A stretch of 64,000 nucleotides of DNA from Glandiceps talaboti (Eukaryota; Hemichordata; Enteropneusta; Spengelidae): assembly GCF_964340395.1 (NCBI RefSeq), contig NC_135562.1:9615134-9679133 (forward strand), given 5' to 3'. Below the pieces are notes generated by a model that did no database searches, was not told where the DNA came from, and saw nothing but the letters and a program-made list of their open reading frames with translations. Shown in pieces: positions 20,530-50,470 of this stretch (the first letter of the stretch is position 1; every line of letters starts with the position of its first letter). The position numbers were made by a program, and so were the translations under genes.

Positions 20530-20760
20530 TCCCATCATTTTTCTTCGTTCAGCTAAGGAAGATAAGAGTGGCCCAAGGGGGCTTTGTCACTACTCGTCTA
20601 GCGACTCGTGGTGACAAAACCCTTAGATCACGAGTAATTTCCGGTTGCATGAAGAAAGATATTGCGAATAACAATTATACCAGCATAGGCAGTATCAAAG
20701 AAAAATCGGGGGAAAGTAATGGCAATTTTTGAACGTTTTCACTAATATTTCGTGACATAG
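20530..20760. mobile_element. Family C inverted-repeat element
   Basis: CAAGGGGGCTTTGTCACTAC and the inverse GTGACAAAACCCTTAG form the inner palindrome; GGAAAGTAATGGCAATTTT follows as in the other copies. Confidence 0.55.
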
Positions 20761-22021
20761 ACGCGCAGCAGACGGAGCCCATCGTAGTAGCCCATCTTTA
20801 GGGGGGAGGGGGCTAAATATATGCACTTTATATTTCGTCACAGAAACGGTTAACAAACGAGTACTTATAATAACGTCTGTCGTGCAATTTGTTCGTTAAA
20901 ACATGTTAGCATATGGCATCAATCGCAACAGAATTTGATATTCATCATTTCCATTGAGAAGTTTTAGAAGAGAGTCCCATTCCACTCGTCCGTAGACTCA
21001 GAAGACGACTTTGAGCCTGAATCAAAGAATATATATTCAAAAAGGGTCAATATTGCATATTGTATAGACTGTTTCGTTTAAAACTTACCAACCTGTTTGA
21101 ATGCTTGCTGTGATGGTCCGCAGCAAAAACAAGATAAATTTGGTGTGACTTGTTGAATTTAATTGACGCAGTGTTTGAGAAAACAGCATATTGTCAGGTG
21201 ATATGATATGATAACGTATCATCTCATCAGTCGTACCACTTTTATAAGACCTCTATTATTGGATGTTATAAGGAATGACAGGTATATATTATTACGCTTG
21301 AGATAAAAACAAATGAAATTTAAATAAGTAGGGCTGCCAATAAACGAAAATACTGATGTTCAGAGTGGTGCTAGCTCCGAGCGTTGGATGTATCAGAGCG
21401 CCGCCAACGACGGTGTGCCATGAAACTTGTCGCTATAAGATCCAGTTGTAGGTGTGCACTCAAAGATATCAAGAACATGTTTGATAGTTTGAACATACTT
21501 TTATTTCATTCAATTTACTTAACTGATGTGACGTCATTTATTATAATACACCTTGTACTGTGTAGACGCCATCGTTAAAGTTAATACCTGTACCTATCAG
21601 GCGGTCTCCACACTTACTTTTGTTCTGCGAAAAGAACTTTCGCTGTCTGGATACAGATGTCATGATAGTAAACAAGCCTCAACCGGTAGGCCCTATAAAA
21701 AACATATGTTCTCTAGTAGGCTTTTATGTATCGTAGGATAACATGTAGTCTTGCTGCTAGACGTTCGGGCTTTCTTTCGATACTATAAGGGAACGAAGTT
21801 CGCGTTCCATCCTCGATAGCGATGTTCGGGCGTGTGTCGTATTCTATCGGAAGAACATCCGAGGTCTAGCAGATAGTACCCGCTACCTGTAATTTTTCAT
21901 CATATAAAACTCATAAGATCTTATATAAACAGTGTTCGACTAATAAACCAATACGAATTTACTGATAGCTATCCAAGCTAGCTGCAATAACTATAGGTCT
22001 CGAGTTATTACAAGTAAAACT

Positions 22022-22112
22022 GACGTAAGGCGCTTTCATTATGTGCTACACTCGTTTATAGCACTCATATCAAGTGTAAAGTATACAGCCTTTCAATTGG
22101 TTTGCTAAATAG
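22022..22112. mobile_element. Partial family A element
   Basis: One arm only: GCGCTTTCATTATGTGCTACAC followed by the shared ATCAAGTGTAAAGTATAC core. Confidence 0.5.
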
Positions 22113-22398
22113 TATGAACACACTTTACCGGGGACACACACATTTTTTATGAGCGAGACAACATTAAAAGTATCCTTATCAATGCTGAACAGTCATCCCC
22201 ACTGAGTGACACAATAGCGGCACACTCACAGTCAGGCACTAAGACAGAGCAACTGAAGGTTTGATCATGTAGCAAGACTATAGCTACCCGTGGGCGCGCA
22301 GAGAGGGTAAGTATGCTCTCACCCCTATAAACAAAGTCCTGTAGTCCCAGGTCACCTGACAACAAATCACATGACAAAGACTCATTGCAGTGGTAAAC

Positions 22399-25300
22399 AT
22401 GGCGATCATGAAGTCTCTTGTGGTATTGTGTTTGGCAGTTATTTTCACCGATATCTCACAGACACAAACGATAAGCACCAACACTTCGTTACCAGTTGTT
22501 CTTTGGCATGGAATGGGTAAGTGTTACCATAATTAATAGTGTCTTGACCCGTAGAAAGATGCAAACTGTCCCGAACATACAGGAGTGTTTGAGTCGAAGT
22601 TCATAATTCAGCGATCTCCATACGACGCGACTGTCATTGTGTCAGTGGATACCTGGATACTATTCAATGACAGACAGAGGGACGGCGCGGCGTAAAGTTC
22701 GTATATTCTGGTCATATTTCGCGCATAGAAAACGGCAGGTGGTTTTTGAGATACATGTACAGACTCATCTTCAACTTAGCCGCCAAAACACTTTAAAACC
22801 ACCATTCACAAATTTTCCACGTATTTGTGTGATTTTTCGGTATCTTATCTAAACATGTAAGGTCACTCATTCAAGCAAGGTCTATCAATGAGCAAATGTA
22901 AACAAGTTTGCGATAACAACAGCAAGCCAATGTAACCAATATTTTAGGACGGTCCTTGACACCACTATATAGATATCGTTCACTGAAAAGACAAACCCCC
23001 TCTATACAACAAAACAAATTAAAGTGTAACTTACTTCCTCATGTTGTGTTCTGATCAATCTGATTAAAATCCGATGTAGATGTCGGCTAATCGTTCATTG
23101 CTATTTTACCTTCGTTATTTTGCCTGAATTGACCTTCTTGGTACATGTTTACATTTTTTAGCCTGATCGCCTCCTCCTCCTGGCAAAATAACGAAGGTAA
23201 AATAGCAATGAACGATTAGCCGACATCTACATCGGATTTTAATCAGATTGTGTTCTGATATGATACAATGAGAATGTAAAGGCCAGTCTAGACAGCAAAC
23301 AGGAAATTGAGTGTACAGTGCTCTCTAATTGGGGGTATCATCACCTCATAGTAAACCGTTTCTTAAGAGCTTTGTCCCTTGATATTCTATAGAAGTGTAA
23401 ATCAGGGATGTTTTCAGTATGAGTTTAATGGGCCATAAACTTAAACCATGTTTCTGTGCAAAAAAAAACAACCTGTAGACATCCCTCTTGTCACAAGCCA
23501 TTTTGGCGGTATAGCATTTGCTGATGCCAAATGCTTTTCAGTAGCTACTCAAATAGCCATAGAGAGTCATAGAAAAGACTAAGTGTATAGTTACTAGACT
23601 AAGCATTAAATATCAACATATTTCTTGAAACTGAATTATTCCAATTGTTCTTTCAGGTGACAGCTGCTGTAACCCCCTCAGTATGGGGTCAATCAAAAAC
23701 ATGGTTGAGAACTTAATTCCAGGAGTGTATGTTAAGTCATTAATGATTGGCAGCAATGTGTTATCGGTAAGAAAAAGCAGAAATTGTATTTAAATAACCA
23801 TTCTTTAAAGGACCATGATTCAATCCCAGGTTCTTGCATTAGCATTATATCAGTGCAGCCATAAGGCTAAGATAAGACCATTTTTTTGTGTGTCAAAACC
23901 AAATTTTCTAGAACTCTGTTAGACAACTGTTTTTCACACTGAAATACTAATCCTAGCCCAACCTGTACCTTTAATAATGAAAATGTGATTGGCTGTTTCT
24001 ATGCAATAGAAATCTATCAATGTCTCTAAGTTTGTCCATGATGAGTCAAGTATAATTAAACAAATGAATATTTTTCCTCCAGGATATGATGAATGGGTTC
24101 TTGATGAATGCTAATGACCAGGTGACTGATGTATGTAAACAACTAGCTGCCGATCCTAAGCTGCAAGGTGGCTACAATGCCATGGGATTTTCTCAGGGAG
24201 GACAATTTCTGTGAGTGTTTCAGTGTTTTTATTCTTACACAGGGCTGTCAATTTCAGTGAGTGTTTCGGTGTTTTCATTCTTACACAGGGCTGTCAATTT
24301 CAGTGAGTGTTTCAGGGTTTTCATTCTTCACAAGGCTGTCAATTTCTGTGAGTGGTTCAGGGTTTTCGTTCTTCACAGAACTGTCAATTTCTGTGTGTTT
24401 CAGTGTTTTCATTCTTCATAGGACTGTCAATTTCAGTGAGTGTTTCAGTGTTTTCATTCTTCATAGGACTGTCAATTTCTGTGAGTGTTTCAGTGTTTTC
24501 ATTCTTCACACGACTGTCAATTTCTGTGAGTGTTTCAGTGTTTCACCATTCGGGGCTTGAACCTGCAACCTGCAGATTCCAAGCCAGCCACTCCAGCCAT
24601 CCACCCATCATGACTACCACAACCTGCAACCTGCAGATTCCAAGCCAGCCGCTCTAACCATTCGCACATCATGACTACACAACCTGCAGCCTGCAGATTC
24701 CAAGCCAGCCACTCTAGCCATTCGTCCATCATGACTACACAATCTGCAGCCAGCAGATTCCAAGCCAGCCACTCTAGCCATTCGCCCATCATGACTACAC
24801 AACCTGCAGCCTGCAGATTCCAAGCCAGCCACTCTAATCATTTGCCCATCATGACTACACAGTCACTAATTACCATATTTAATTATTTTCTCTGTTTTCT
24901 TTAGTCGTGCTGTAGCACAGCGCTGTCCTATTCCACGTATGAATAACTTGATCAGCTTTGGAGGTCAACACCAAGGTAAATAAATTCTAAGGAAGTAAGG
25001 AACACTCTGAAATATATTATTGATGGCATTTGAGAGCTTATATTAGTGTTTTTCTAAGAGGGCAGTGGGTCACTGAAATCATGAGTTCACAGTGGTTTTG
25101 CCATTATATATATATATATTATTATAGTTGTATACACAATGTAGTTTCACTTTACATCACATAGTGCTCGGTTGCCAAGCAACACCAAATTCAAACTCTT
25201 GTTCATCTCTAGTGTTCTTTCAGTTGTACACCATTGCATCATGGGTATTAGCACACATGCATATTCATTAGATGCATTAGAGTATTCATCAATATTTATC

Positions 25301-28300
25301 TGAAGGACATAAACCATTAGAAGCCATGAATACTCAGTTTGCATCTAATGGTGTGAAATCATGACATGACTCACGGAGTCACCAGAATGCAGAGTTTATG
25401 ACAATGTTTTTAAGCTTTGATCTATTCTTCTTGTAGGTGTATTTGGTTTCCCCCGTTGCCCTGGTGAGAACTCGACGTTGTGTGACTATGTCAGAGAGCT
25501 GCTAAATCTTGGTGCTTACGAAAGTTTTGTTCAGAATTCTCTGTGCCAGGCAGAGTACTGGCATGACCCATTGAATGAAGAACTGTACAGACAGAAGAGT
25601 GTTTTCTTGGCAGACATCAACCAAGAAAATGTAAGTCTTACTGATGTACTTCAAGGGAAAGGATACCTTGTGAATTCACTATGAAGTCAAATGAGAGCAA
25701 ATGTGTTGGTTTCACTTACTATCATGTATCAGGATGGCATTGGTTCAAAATTCATGGAAATTTTTGCTAAAGACTTATTTTCGCTAATTTTCGCTGGAAA
25801 ACAAAAACACAAAAATAAGTAGTGACTAAAATGTGTTCTTGTACATAAACACAACGTACCAGTCTGGTAATTAGTAAACATTAGTCTTTGGGAACAAGCT
25901 GAAGACTAGAAAATCACAAAATTTTGTAATAGTGAAAATATCTAGGTTTACAGTATATGACTTTGCTAGGGAGTTTCCAATAACTATTTTGGACTGCTTA
26001 TATTGTTATGCAAATTAGATACATAAATGTTATTTTGGGTCAAAAATCTAAAATTTGAAACTAACTGAGCAAATTTGTTCAATATTTGTTTTTGATGTTC
26101 CTGGGAATCTGTCAATGGCAGATCATTATTAACATGCAAATTTGCCCTCAAAACCTCAGTCAGAAAATACCTAGCAAATTCCTTATTACAGGAGAAGTGA
26201 TGTTCCTAGGTGTGTCTAGATGATAAAATATCCAAGGCAAACATGATCTGACCAGGGTTATTATGTTCAGTATAGACTATGTTAAAGGTACACAAACCGA
26301 GTTTATATGTTTTGGAGAAGGGGGGGGGGGGGTGTAATTTTGTTTCTGCATATTAAAAGACAAGCTGGTACTCACAGTATTCTACTTACTAAAGCACACT
26401 TCACCATCTCTCGCAATTTACTGAACTCAGACCTGGTATTAGGATATAACTTATAAACAAACCAATGACATAATTTGTCATACATTATAACATGAAAATA
26501 TGTACGTGAACTCCCTACTATGTCATACCCTTTCATCTTGTTTTGCAGGTTGTTAACATGACATACAAAGCCAACTTACAGAAGTTGAATGGCCTAATCC
26601 TGGTCCAATTTACCAGAGACACAATGGTGGTTCCAAAGGAGAGTGAGGTAACAAATAGTCAGTCAGTTTGAACATGTACCACACACACCACACTTACTTC
26701 TGTCGTAATGAAGAAAAATATTGGGGAATAATTAGATTGTATCCCCCAATATTTTTCTAAGTTGTTCAGCCAAGGAAAATATGAGTGACCTAAGGGGCCC
26801 TTGTCACTATGAGTCACCAGACGAGTAGTGACAAGGGCCCCTTAGGTCAAGAGTATTTTTCAGCTGAAGGAAGAAAAATATTGTGGAATAACATAATTAT
26901 ACCAGCACCAGTAATATCAAAGAAAAGTCGGGGAAAGTAATGGCAATTTTGACTCATATTTCGAACATCAACAGAACCAGTGAGTTAGATATGTGACATT
27001 GACACATGTTGTCATGGAATAGCATGACCAGAGTATATATTCCACATTTTTTGTTTAACTTGGCTCATGCATGGTATAATATCTAACTACATTTTGGCAA
27101 GTTGAAGTTGTTATACTTGTGATAAGAGCATTTTTTATTGCTGAACACAACAGGATTGTGATCGAAGAGATAGTTTTGTTTACATTCATTCAGCTTTTTA
27201 GACACCCCACAATAACAATCGTGATGTGTTCAACAGTAAAAGTGATTTTATCTATCAAGTAAAACAACAACCTAAACTTGCAAAATGATTAACTTGGATC
27301 ATACATGCAGGGTTTGAAATTTTGTGTCCAAAGACCACTTAATTTCCGTTTTGGACCACCAAATTCAATTTTCGGTGGCCCATTTGGACCACCGACTTTT
27401 TTAGATCGGGTTTAGCTTATGTTTATCGTAAATGCTTTGTAGTGCTATCAAATAGCTGGCGACAGTACTCAATACACTGGGTACGGCTTCAGTGAGGATG
27501 GGCTGTGCTTTGAAAGAAAACAAAATCAGTTCGTGTCATTGTGTATACGGTAAGCAACTCAATCAAAACAAAATGAAATAAAGCAAGTACATAGTTTTCA
27601 AGAGCAGGGAGACCCACCATACAACCATATGGCCCCCACAAGACCAGACTCAGATACAGAAAGTGAGTAAAAAAACTTCAGGTGAGATAGACCTCCAACT
27701 TTTTGTTGTAGACCACTAAAATGAAAACTTAGCGGTCCACGTGAATCACTGGTAAAAAAAGTAAATTTCGAACCTCGACATCTATATGTTACATAAATAT
27801 AGTCTTCTAGCAAATGTTACTTCACTCTCTTCAAATCTCAAATACACTATGTTGATCAAATAAAAACACTGAAGTAATGTGATTTTAAGAATTTCAATTC
27901 TTATATTTAGTAATATTCTTTAACAGTTCAGTACAATGTAATAATGCAGCCCTGGTTCTTAATGTGAGCAATTTTTGCTAGAACTACAATGACAGAACCC
28001 TGTGACACGTGAGTGCAAGTGTGGCGTACTTGATGGTAATTACATGAGTGCTTGCAGTGTTCTCTGCACCTATACTTTCATGAGCGTAGCGAGTGAAAAT
28101 GCAGTAGAAAACACTGCAAGCACGAGTGTAAATACCCCCTGAGTAGCCACACTGGAACTCATGTGGCATGGGGTTCTGTTATTATTACATATGTTTATCT
28201 GAAACGGCAAATTTCCATTAAACATCTTAAAAATCTTATGGCGCGATTTGTGTAACGAACAATCGTGTCCACATTTGCGTACCATTTGCATGCAGATATG

Positions 28301-30141
28301 CAATAATGTTTTCAGTATTGCACTATAGTGAAAATACAACCTAGTATGTGCGCACATCAGTGCAAGTAATCTCTGGTACATATATGACTGTATTGTTTCA
28401 CTATTTACTACTCCTTACTCACTAGGGGTACAAACTAGACTAACTTGGCTATTTCATGATCCTTTTGCCATGTATGTACAATAATGTACTCATTGTTGTT
28501 ATGGCTAGTTTTTCTATCATAAAAATGATATTATTCCGTAATATTTTTCTTCATTCAGGCAAATAAAATATGAATGTCCTAAGGGGCCTTGTCGCTTGTT
28601 AGTGACAAACCCTTAGGTCACTCCTAGTTTCTGTGGCTGAATGATGAAAATTATTGGGGAATAATATAATTACACCTCCTCAAGCATAATTCATGAAAAC
28701 TCTGGAAAATAATGGCAATTTGGAATGATTTTATATGTGTGATATAATAATAGATATGTAACATACAGTACTTATTGCATTTCATCCTGACTCATATTTC
28801 GAGCACTGTAGTACCAGTGACATAGACACAGGTTTGTGACTTAGAACAACCAGGGTACATACTCCATATTTTCTGTTCAATGACAATATCTAGGCTTGAG
28901 CATGGTAAAATGATCACTAACTGTTATTATTACTATTTACCATGTGTTTGTTTATATATTTATATCATTTCCAGTGGTTTGGCTTCTACAAGCCTGGCCA
29001 AGCTAAAGATGTTTACAAACTACAAGATAGTCCGTTGTATACAGAGGTAAGTATAATATACACTTATTGACTAGCATGAGGGCAATATACACTTATTGAC
29101 TGGGATGAGGGCAATATACACTTATTGACTAGCATGAGGGCAATATACACTTATTGACTGGGATGAGGGCAATATACACTTATTGACTAGCATGAGGGCA
29201 ATATACACTTATTGACTAGCATGAGGGCAATATACACTTATTGACTAGCATGAGGGCAATATACACTTATTGACTAGCATGAGGGCAATATACACTTATT
29301 GACTAGCATGAGGGCAATATACACTTATTGACTGGCATGAGGGCAATATACACTAAGTCACTTATTGACTAGCATGAGGGCAATATACACTTATTGATGG
29401 CAATATACACTTATTGACTGGCATGAGGGCACTAGTATGCAAGGGCTGTTTTGCAGCAACTGTTTCAGCCTCAGGAGATAATTGCTATATAACATCATGG
29501 GGGTAATATGATGTCTACTAGTGCCCAAATAAGGCAAGCTAATAAGTGTTTTATAACACATCAATTCTCAGGTACATATTCTTTCCATAGCTAAAGCAAA
29601 TCAGAAGACTCTCATGCTGGATCACTATTGCCCTAGTTAAAATAGAACATGGTTAATGCAAGCTCTATGAGGTCACTATGGGTCACTAGTCCATACCATG
29701 TGACATGATCTCAGCCAATCACTGAAGGCTGTGTGAAAATGATGTGTTATAACACACATCGTTGTACAGAACATTTAGAATTAATTAAATATCTCCAGTG
29801 CATGAATCCCATGGTTTGGATGATTAAAATCCTATCAGTGGACTAGTAGGTATGAGATATTATTATTTTTTCTTTTGTTGGAGACCAACCTTTTCTACAG
29901 CTCTGCTACACACCTCATACTTGATAATCATGCCAAATTTATGCTTAATTTGTAATATTGTTTCTAACATTATGTGATTCATTACTAACTCTCTTTTATA
30001 TTTCCTATCATTTCTCAGGACAAACTTGGTCTGAAAGCAATGAATGAAGCAGGAAAAGTCAAATTCCTGGCATCCCCCACAGACCATCTCCGATTCACCG
30101 ATGAGTTTTTCAAATCAAATATCCTGCAATACCTGCAGTAG
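22399..30141 (+). CDS. PPT1: Palmitoyl-protein thioesterase 1 (8 exons, complete)
   Basis: Exons: 22399-22516, 23657-23766, 24083-24210, 24905-24975, 25437-25630, 26549-26647, 28975-29046, 30019-30141. The phases join exactly and total 915 nt (304 residues plus TAG), against 306 for the human enzyme. A signal peptide precedes [14 protein letters not shown]. The catalytic triad is visible: Ser113 in GFSQGG, Asp231 in FTRDT and His287 in PTDHLRF, each two residues before the human positions 115, 233 and 289. Other family landmarks are [31 protein letters not shown] and SEWFGFY. The family removes palmitate from S-acylated cysteines during lysosomal protein breakdown. ATG at 22399 gives the leader; a second in-frame Met lies three codons on and cannot be excluded. 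Introns 3 and 7 contain tandem repeats that begin at their 5' splice sites. The gene is head to head with the lipase gene and converges on the STAND gene. Confidence 0.97.
23056..23250. mobile_element. Mutator-like foldback element, 195 bp, with 9-bp target duplication
   Basis: It begins CAATCTGATTAAAATCCGAT and ends with the exact reverse complement; the arms pair over about 75 bases. TGTTCTGAT flanks both sides (23047-23055, 23251-23259). A 9-bp duplication plus long terminal inverted repeats is the usual signature of Mutator-like elements. It lies in PPT1 intron 1. The inner part of the right arm is deleted relative to the 58053 copy. Confidence 0.85.
24202..24545 (+). repeat. Tandem repeat of about 44 bp that duplicates the exon 3 splice donor of PPT1
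   Basis: Each of about eight units contains TGTCAATTTC(T/A)GTGAGTG, the end of exon 3 plus its donor, followed by a T-rich run and CAYAG/ACAG acceptor-like ends. The array starts inside the last codons of exon 3. Confidence 0.85.
24541..24865 (-). mobile_element. tRNA-like SINE fragment with tandemly repeated 60-bp A-box half
   Basis: On the minus strand, TGGCTGGAGTGG (24599-24588) fits a pol III A box and GGTTCAAGCCCC (24563-24552) fits a B box at tRNA-like spacing. The segment holding the A box is then repeated about five times with a 60-bp period up to about 24850. It lies in PPT1 intron 3 directly after another tandem repeat. No poly(A) tail is visible. Confidence 0.5.
26738..26905. mobile_element. 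Family C inverted-repeat element, near-perfect palindrome
   Basis: TTTTTCT..TTCAGCC and GTGACCTAAGGGGCCCTTGT pair with ACAAGGGCCCCTTAGGTC and the GCTGAAGGAAGAAAAATATT side. A second small hairpin (AATATTGGGGAATA / TATCCCCCAATATT) precedes it. PPT1 intron 6. Confidence 0.7.
28545..28870. mobile_element. Family C inverted-repeat element
   Basis: CCTAAGGGGCCTTGTCGC and the inverse GACAAACCCTTAGGTCA, then AAATAATGGCAATTTGG. PPT1 intron 6. Confidence 0.6.
29047..29430 (+). repeat. 29-bp tandem repeat at the start of PPT1 intron 7
   Basis: The unit CAATATACACTTATTGACTA plus GCATGAGGG is repeated about twelve times with few differences, some copies having GGGATG and one an insertion. It begins right after the GTAAGT donor. 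Confidence 0.85.
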
Positions 30142-30244
30142 ATGGTATTTCTTCGTAAAATTTGTACAATTATTCAGGAAGCTCTGGTGGAATGAATCAT
30201 CGAAAGTAACATTTGCAGCTCAACCAAATGAGGAAATGGCTTTG

Positions 30245-30640
30245 TAGAAGATGATAGATAGACGACATACAACTTACTAGTATTATTACCGAAAGCAAGC
30301 TGTTGACAAACTAAGATAGACGACAAAGAGCGTACTAGTATTATTACATAAAGGAAGCTGTTTGCAAACTAAGATAGACGCAAACTAAAACTTACTAGTA
30401 TTATTATTACAGAAAGCAATCTATTGGCAAACTAATATTGACACAAACTAAAACTTACTAATATTATTACAGAAAGCAAGCTATTGGCAAACTAAGATAG
30501 ATACAAATTAAAACCCCAGACCACTATTGAGAACTATAGAGAACTGCTCTTTATAGTAGTCTGTGGTCTGAGCTACAACTAGCTAGAAAGCTAGCTATTA
30601 GCAAACTAAGATAGACACAAACTAAAACTATTGTTATTGT
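30245..30640 (+). repeat. Tandem repeat of about 60 bp in the PPT1 3' UTR
   Basis: Imperfect units carry GCAAACTAAGATAGAC, CTTACTAGTATTATTA and AGAAAGCAAGCTATTGG. One unit is interrupted by an inverted stretch around the AGACCACTATTGAGAAC segment. Confidence 0.75.
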
Positions 30641-30974
30641 ATGTGGTAGATTATGCAAGAAGTAGGTGATAGGGATACAATGGTTATGAGAATATAATCA
30701 CCCTGAAGTCAAGACAATATTAACACTTAATTTGTAACCACTTGAGAAAAACTTGGTATCAGAGATGTAACCCTACTGTGTGTGTAATTACATCAATGCT
30801 TATTGATAGCTTATATCTTGCTTACATTTGCAACAATAGTTGTAGTTTGTGTTCGTTTTAGCTTTCCAAAATTATCTTTGTTCAAAGGGATTACTGATAT
30901 TTTGTAAAATATGATACAGGAAATGACTCTGAAGCTAGGAGTTTTTGTGTTTTGTAAAAATTAAAAACCTTTGT

Positions 30975-30980
30975 AATAAA
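30975..30980 (+). promoter_or_regulatory. PPT1: Polyadenylation signal AATAAA, probable 3' end of PPT1
   Basis: AATAAA lies 834 bases after the PPT1 stop codon and is followed by a T-rich stretch. It is the first canonical signal downstream that I see, and would give a 3' UTR of about 0.85 kb that includes the 30245-30640 tandem repeat. Confidence 0.55.
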
Positions 30981-31369
30981 GATTCTTTCTTACTTCCTAC
31001 ACTTTCACGACCCTCATTTCACAATTTTTACAATCTTTGTACCATATGTATGGTTAGCTAGTAAAAGATTTGATGCTATTGCCAACAAGTGATCTGCAAA
31101 TTAGGCCTAAAAATGAAACATTTTGGTCAAAATTCTGTAAATCTGAAACTGTTTTGCAGATTGGGCTGCAATTTGGTGTGGATATTTCTAAAGATGTGTG
31201 GATGAAGGATTATTCAGGACATGAGGATCTCAGTAATATGCAAATTAGGTCTAACAATTTGAATATTGGTCAAAACTTGTATCTCGAAAACTACATGGTT
31301 AGGTGGATATAGCACTGAAATTTGGTTGGAATGTTTCTAGAAGGGTTAGTCTACAGATGTTGTTCAACA

Positions 31370-31540
31370 CATATTGACCCGAAACCAAACGAAATGTCCG
31401 TCAGAATACCCCTTCTGCGATAGTTTGATGAAATATGTACAAGCATCACTGGGGAAAGAAAACAGACATGCATGAAGGTCAGTTAAAAGATGTTTAGGGT
31501 TGGGGGCTTAAACAAGGGTCGCATTTAAATGAAATATATA
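31370..31540. mobile_element. Family G fragment
   Basis: ACCAAACGAAATGTCCGTC, CATGCATGAAGGTCAG and GTTTAGGGTTGGGGGCTTAA match 60360-60620. Confidence 0.45.
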
Positions 31541-31749
31541 TTTTGCCTTTTGTATTGAACAAAGATCGAGTCTCCAGACGGAAAATGTTTCAATATATTT
31601 ATTTATTTATACTACAATAAAATGTTGTAAAAACATGTGTAAAAGTACTACCTATGATAATTACACAAGAAAGTAGTTGAAATAGTTATTTCCATAGTTG
31701 TCCTCGATTTAAATATCTAACAATGTAACTAATACATCAAATCTGTTTT

Positions 31750-31890
31750 ACTGTATCGTCGTAAACCACATCCTCTTTTACGGCACCGTTCAACCCACAA
31801 CCTCTTTTACGACTTCGTCCAAGACACACCGCATTTTCGCAGTGTCGCGGAAGAAATAACAGCTGTGGTTTGCGAGATTGTTTTACTGCT
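31750..31890. mobile_element. Family D repeat copy
   Basis: CGTCGTAAACCACATCCTCT, CGCAGTGTCGCGGAAGAAAT and GTGGTTTGCGAGA follow the family order, with an extra internal ACCTCTTTTACGAC copy. Confidence 0.55.
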
Positions 31891-32344
31891 GCCAAACGTA
31901 TATGACAATGATTTTTCACTTATTTCTTGAAAGCGTTTTTAGACTAAGACAATAATTATATTAAGGGCATTGCCTTATGGACTGTTCCATATTGCAGTAC
32001 CACTGGAGTATACATAAACGAATGTGTGCTACAACCTTTAACACCGGGGTCAACTTGGGAATCTAGGCTGCTAGCTATAGTGTGAATGAAACAAGCTGAA
32101 ACAAAACACGAACATTTAGTGGTAGCTTATCTGCGTTTAAATTTGGGAATCTTGTTTAAAAAATGAAATACTCCTGTACTATAGCTGCTTGAGTGAATGA
32201 AACTAGCTAAAAAACACACAAACATTTACATGTTTAGTGGTAGCTTTATCTGGGTTTACGACCAAGTGAGGAAAAAGATGGCGATTCTGAATGAGTATGA
32301 GAATCATATATAATAAGCAATTCAAACAATAATTTATCCATTCT

Positions 32345-50170
<17,826 letters not shown>

Positions 50171-50359
50171 GGTTACCGTAATACGCTGAAGTAAACCGTT
50201 CACAGAAAGCGTTTACGACCACTATCACTGTGGCTAGCTAGCGTCTCAGTTGATCTATACGTAGGTAAACACGAATGTCAGTGTGATCGTCAGGTAGGTA
50301 TTCACAATCATGGCAACAAGCGTAAACACTAGTACATGTACACTACAGTATACATACCA

Positions 50360-50470
50360 TCGTCGTAAACCACAGCCTCTTTTACGGCACTGTCCAAGAC
50401 TTATTTCGCCCAAGATTTCGTTATTTCGCAGTGTCGCGGAAGAAATAACAACTCTGGTTTGCGAGAATGC
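50360..50470. mobile_element. Family D repeat copy
   Basis: CGTCGTAAACCACAGCCTCT, CGCAGTGTCGCGGAAGAAAT and CTGGTTTGCGAGAA. Partial copies also lie at 33478-33530 and about 48030-48075. Confidence 0.55.

Larger units (their letters stand above)
20182..22398. promoter_or_regulatory. Intergenic region between head-to-head lipase and PPT1 genes
   Basis: About 2.2 kb separates the two start codons, so promoters and 5' UTRs of both genes must lie here. I see no clear TATA element tied to either. It contains an inverted-repeat element copy at 20530-20760 and a partial copy of another family at 22022-22112. Confidence 0.5.
30142..32344. other. Convergent 3' region between PPT1 and the STAND gene
   Basis: It holds the PPT1 3' UTR with a tandem repeat (30245-30640), the PPT1 poly(A) signal and dispersed-repeat fragments at 31370-31540 and 31750-31890. 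The STAND gene's 3' end is probably here too, but no single minus-strand poly(A) signal close to its stop stands out. Confidence 0.5.

Noticed and set aside
23056-23250. Possible CRISPR-like or regulated palindrome
   Set aside because: Exact 9-bp flanking duplications and a second copy show a transposed element. The host is an animal, so no CRISPR array is expected and none is seen.
50171-50203. Upstream extension of the STAND protein start
   Set aside because: It would begin at GTG. ATG at 50170 has an ideal ACCATGG context.
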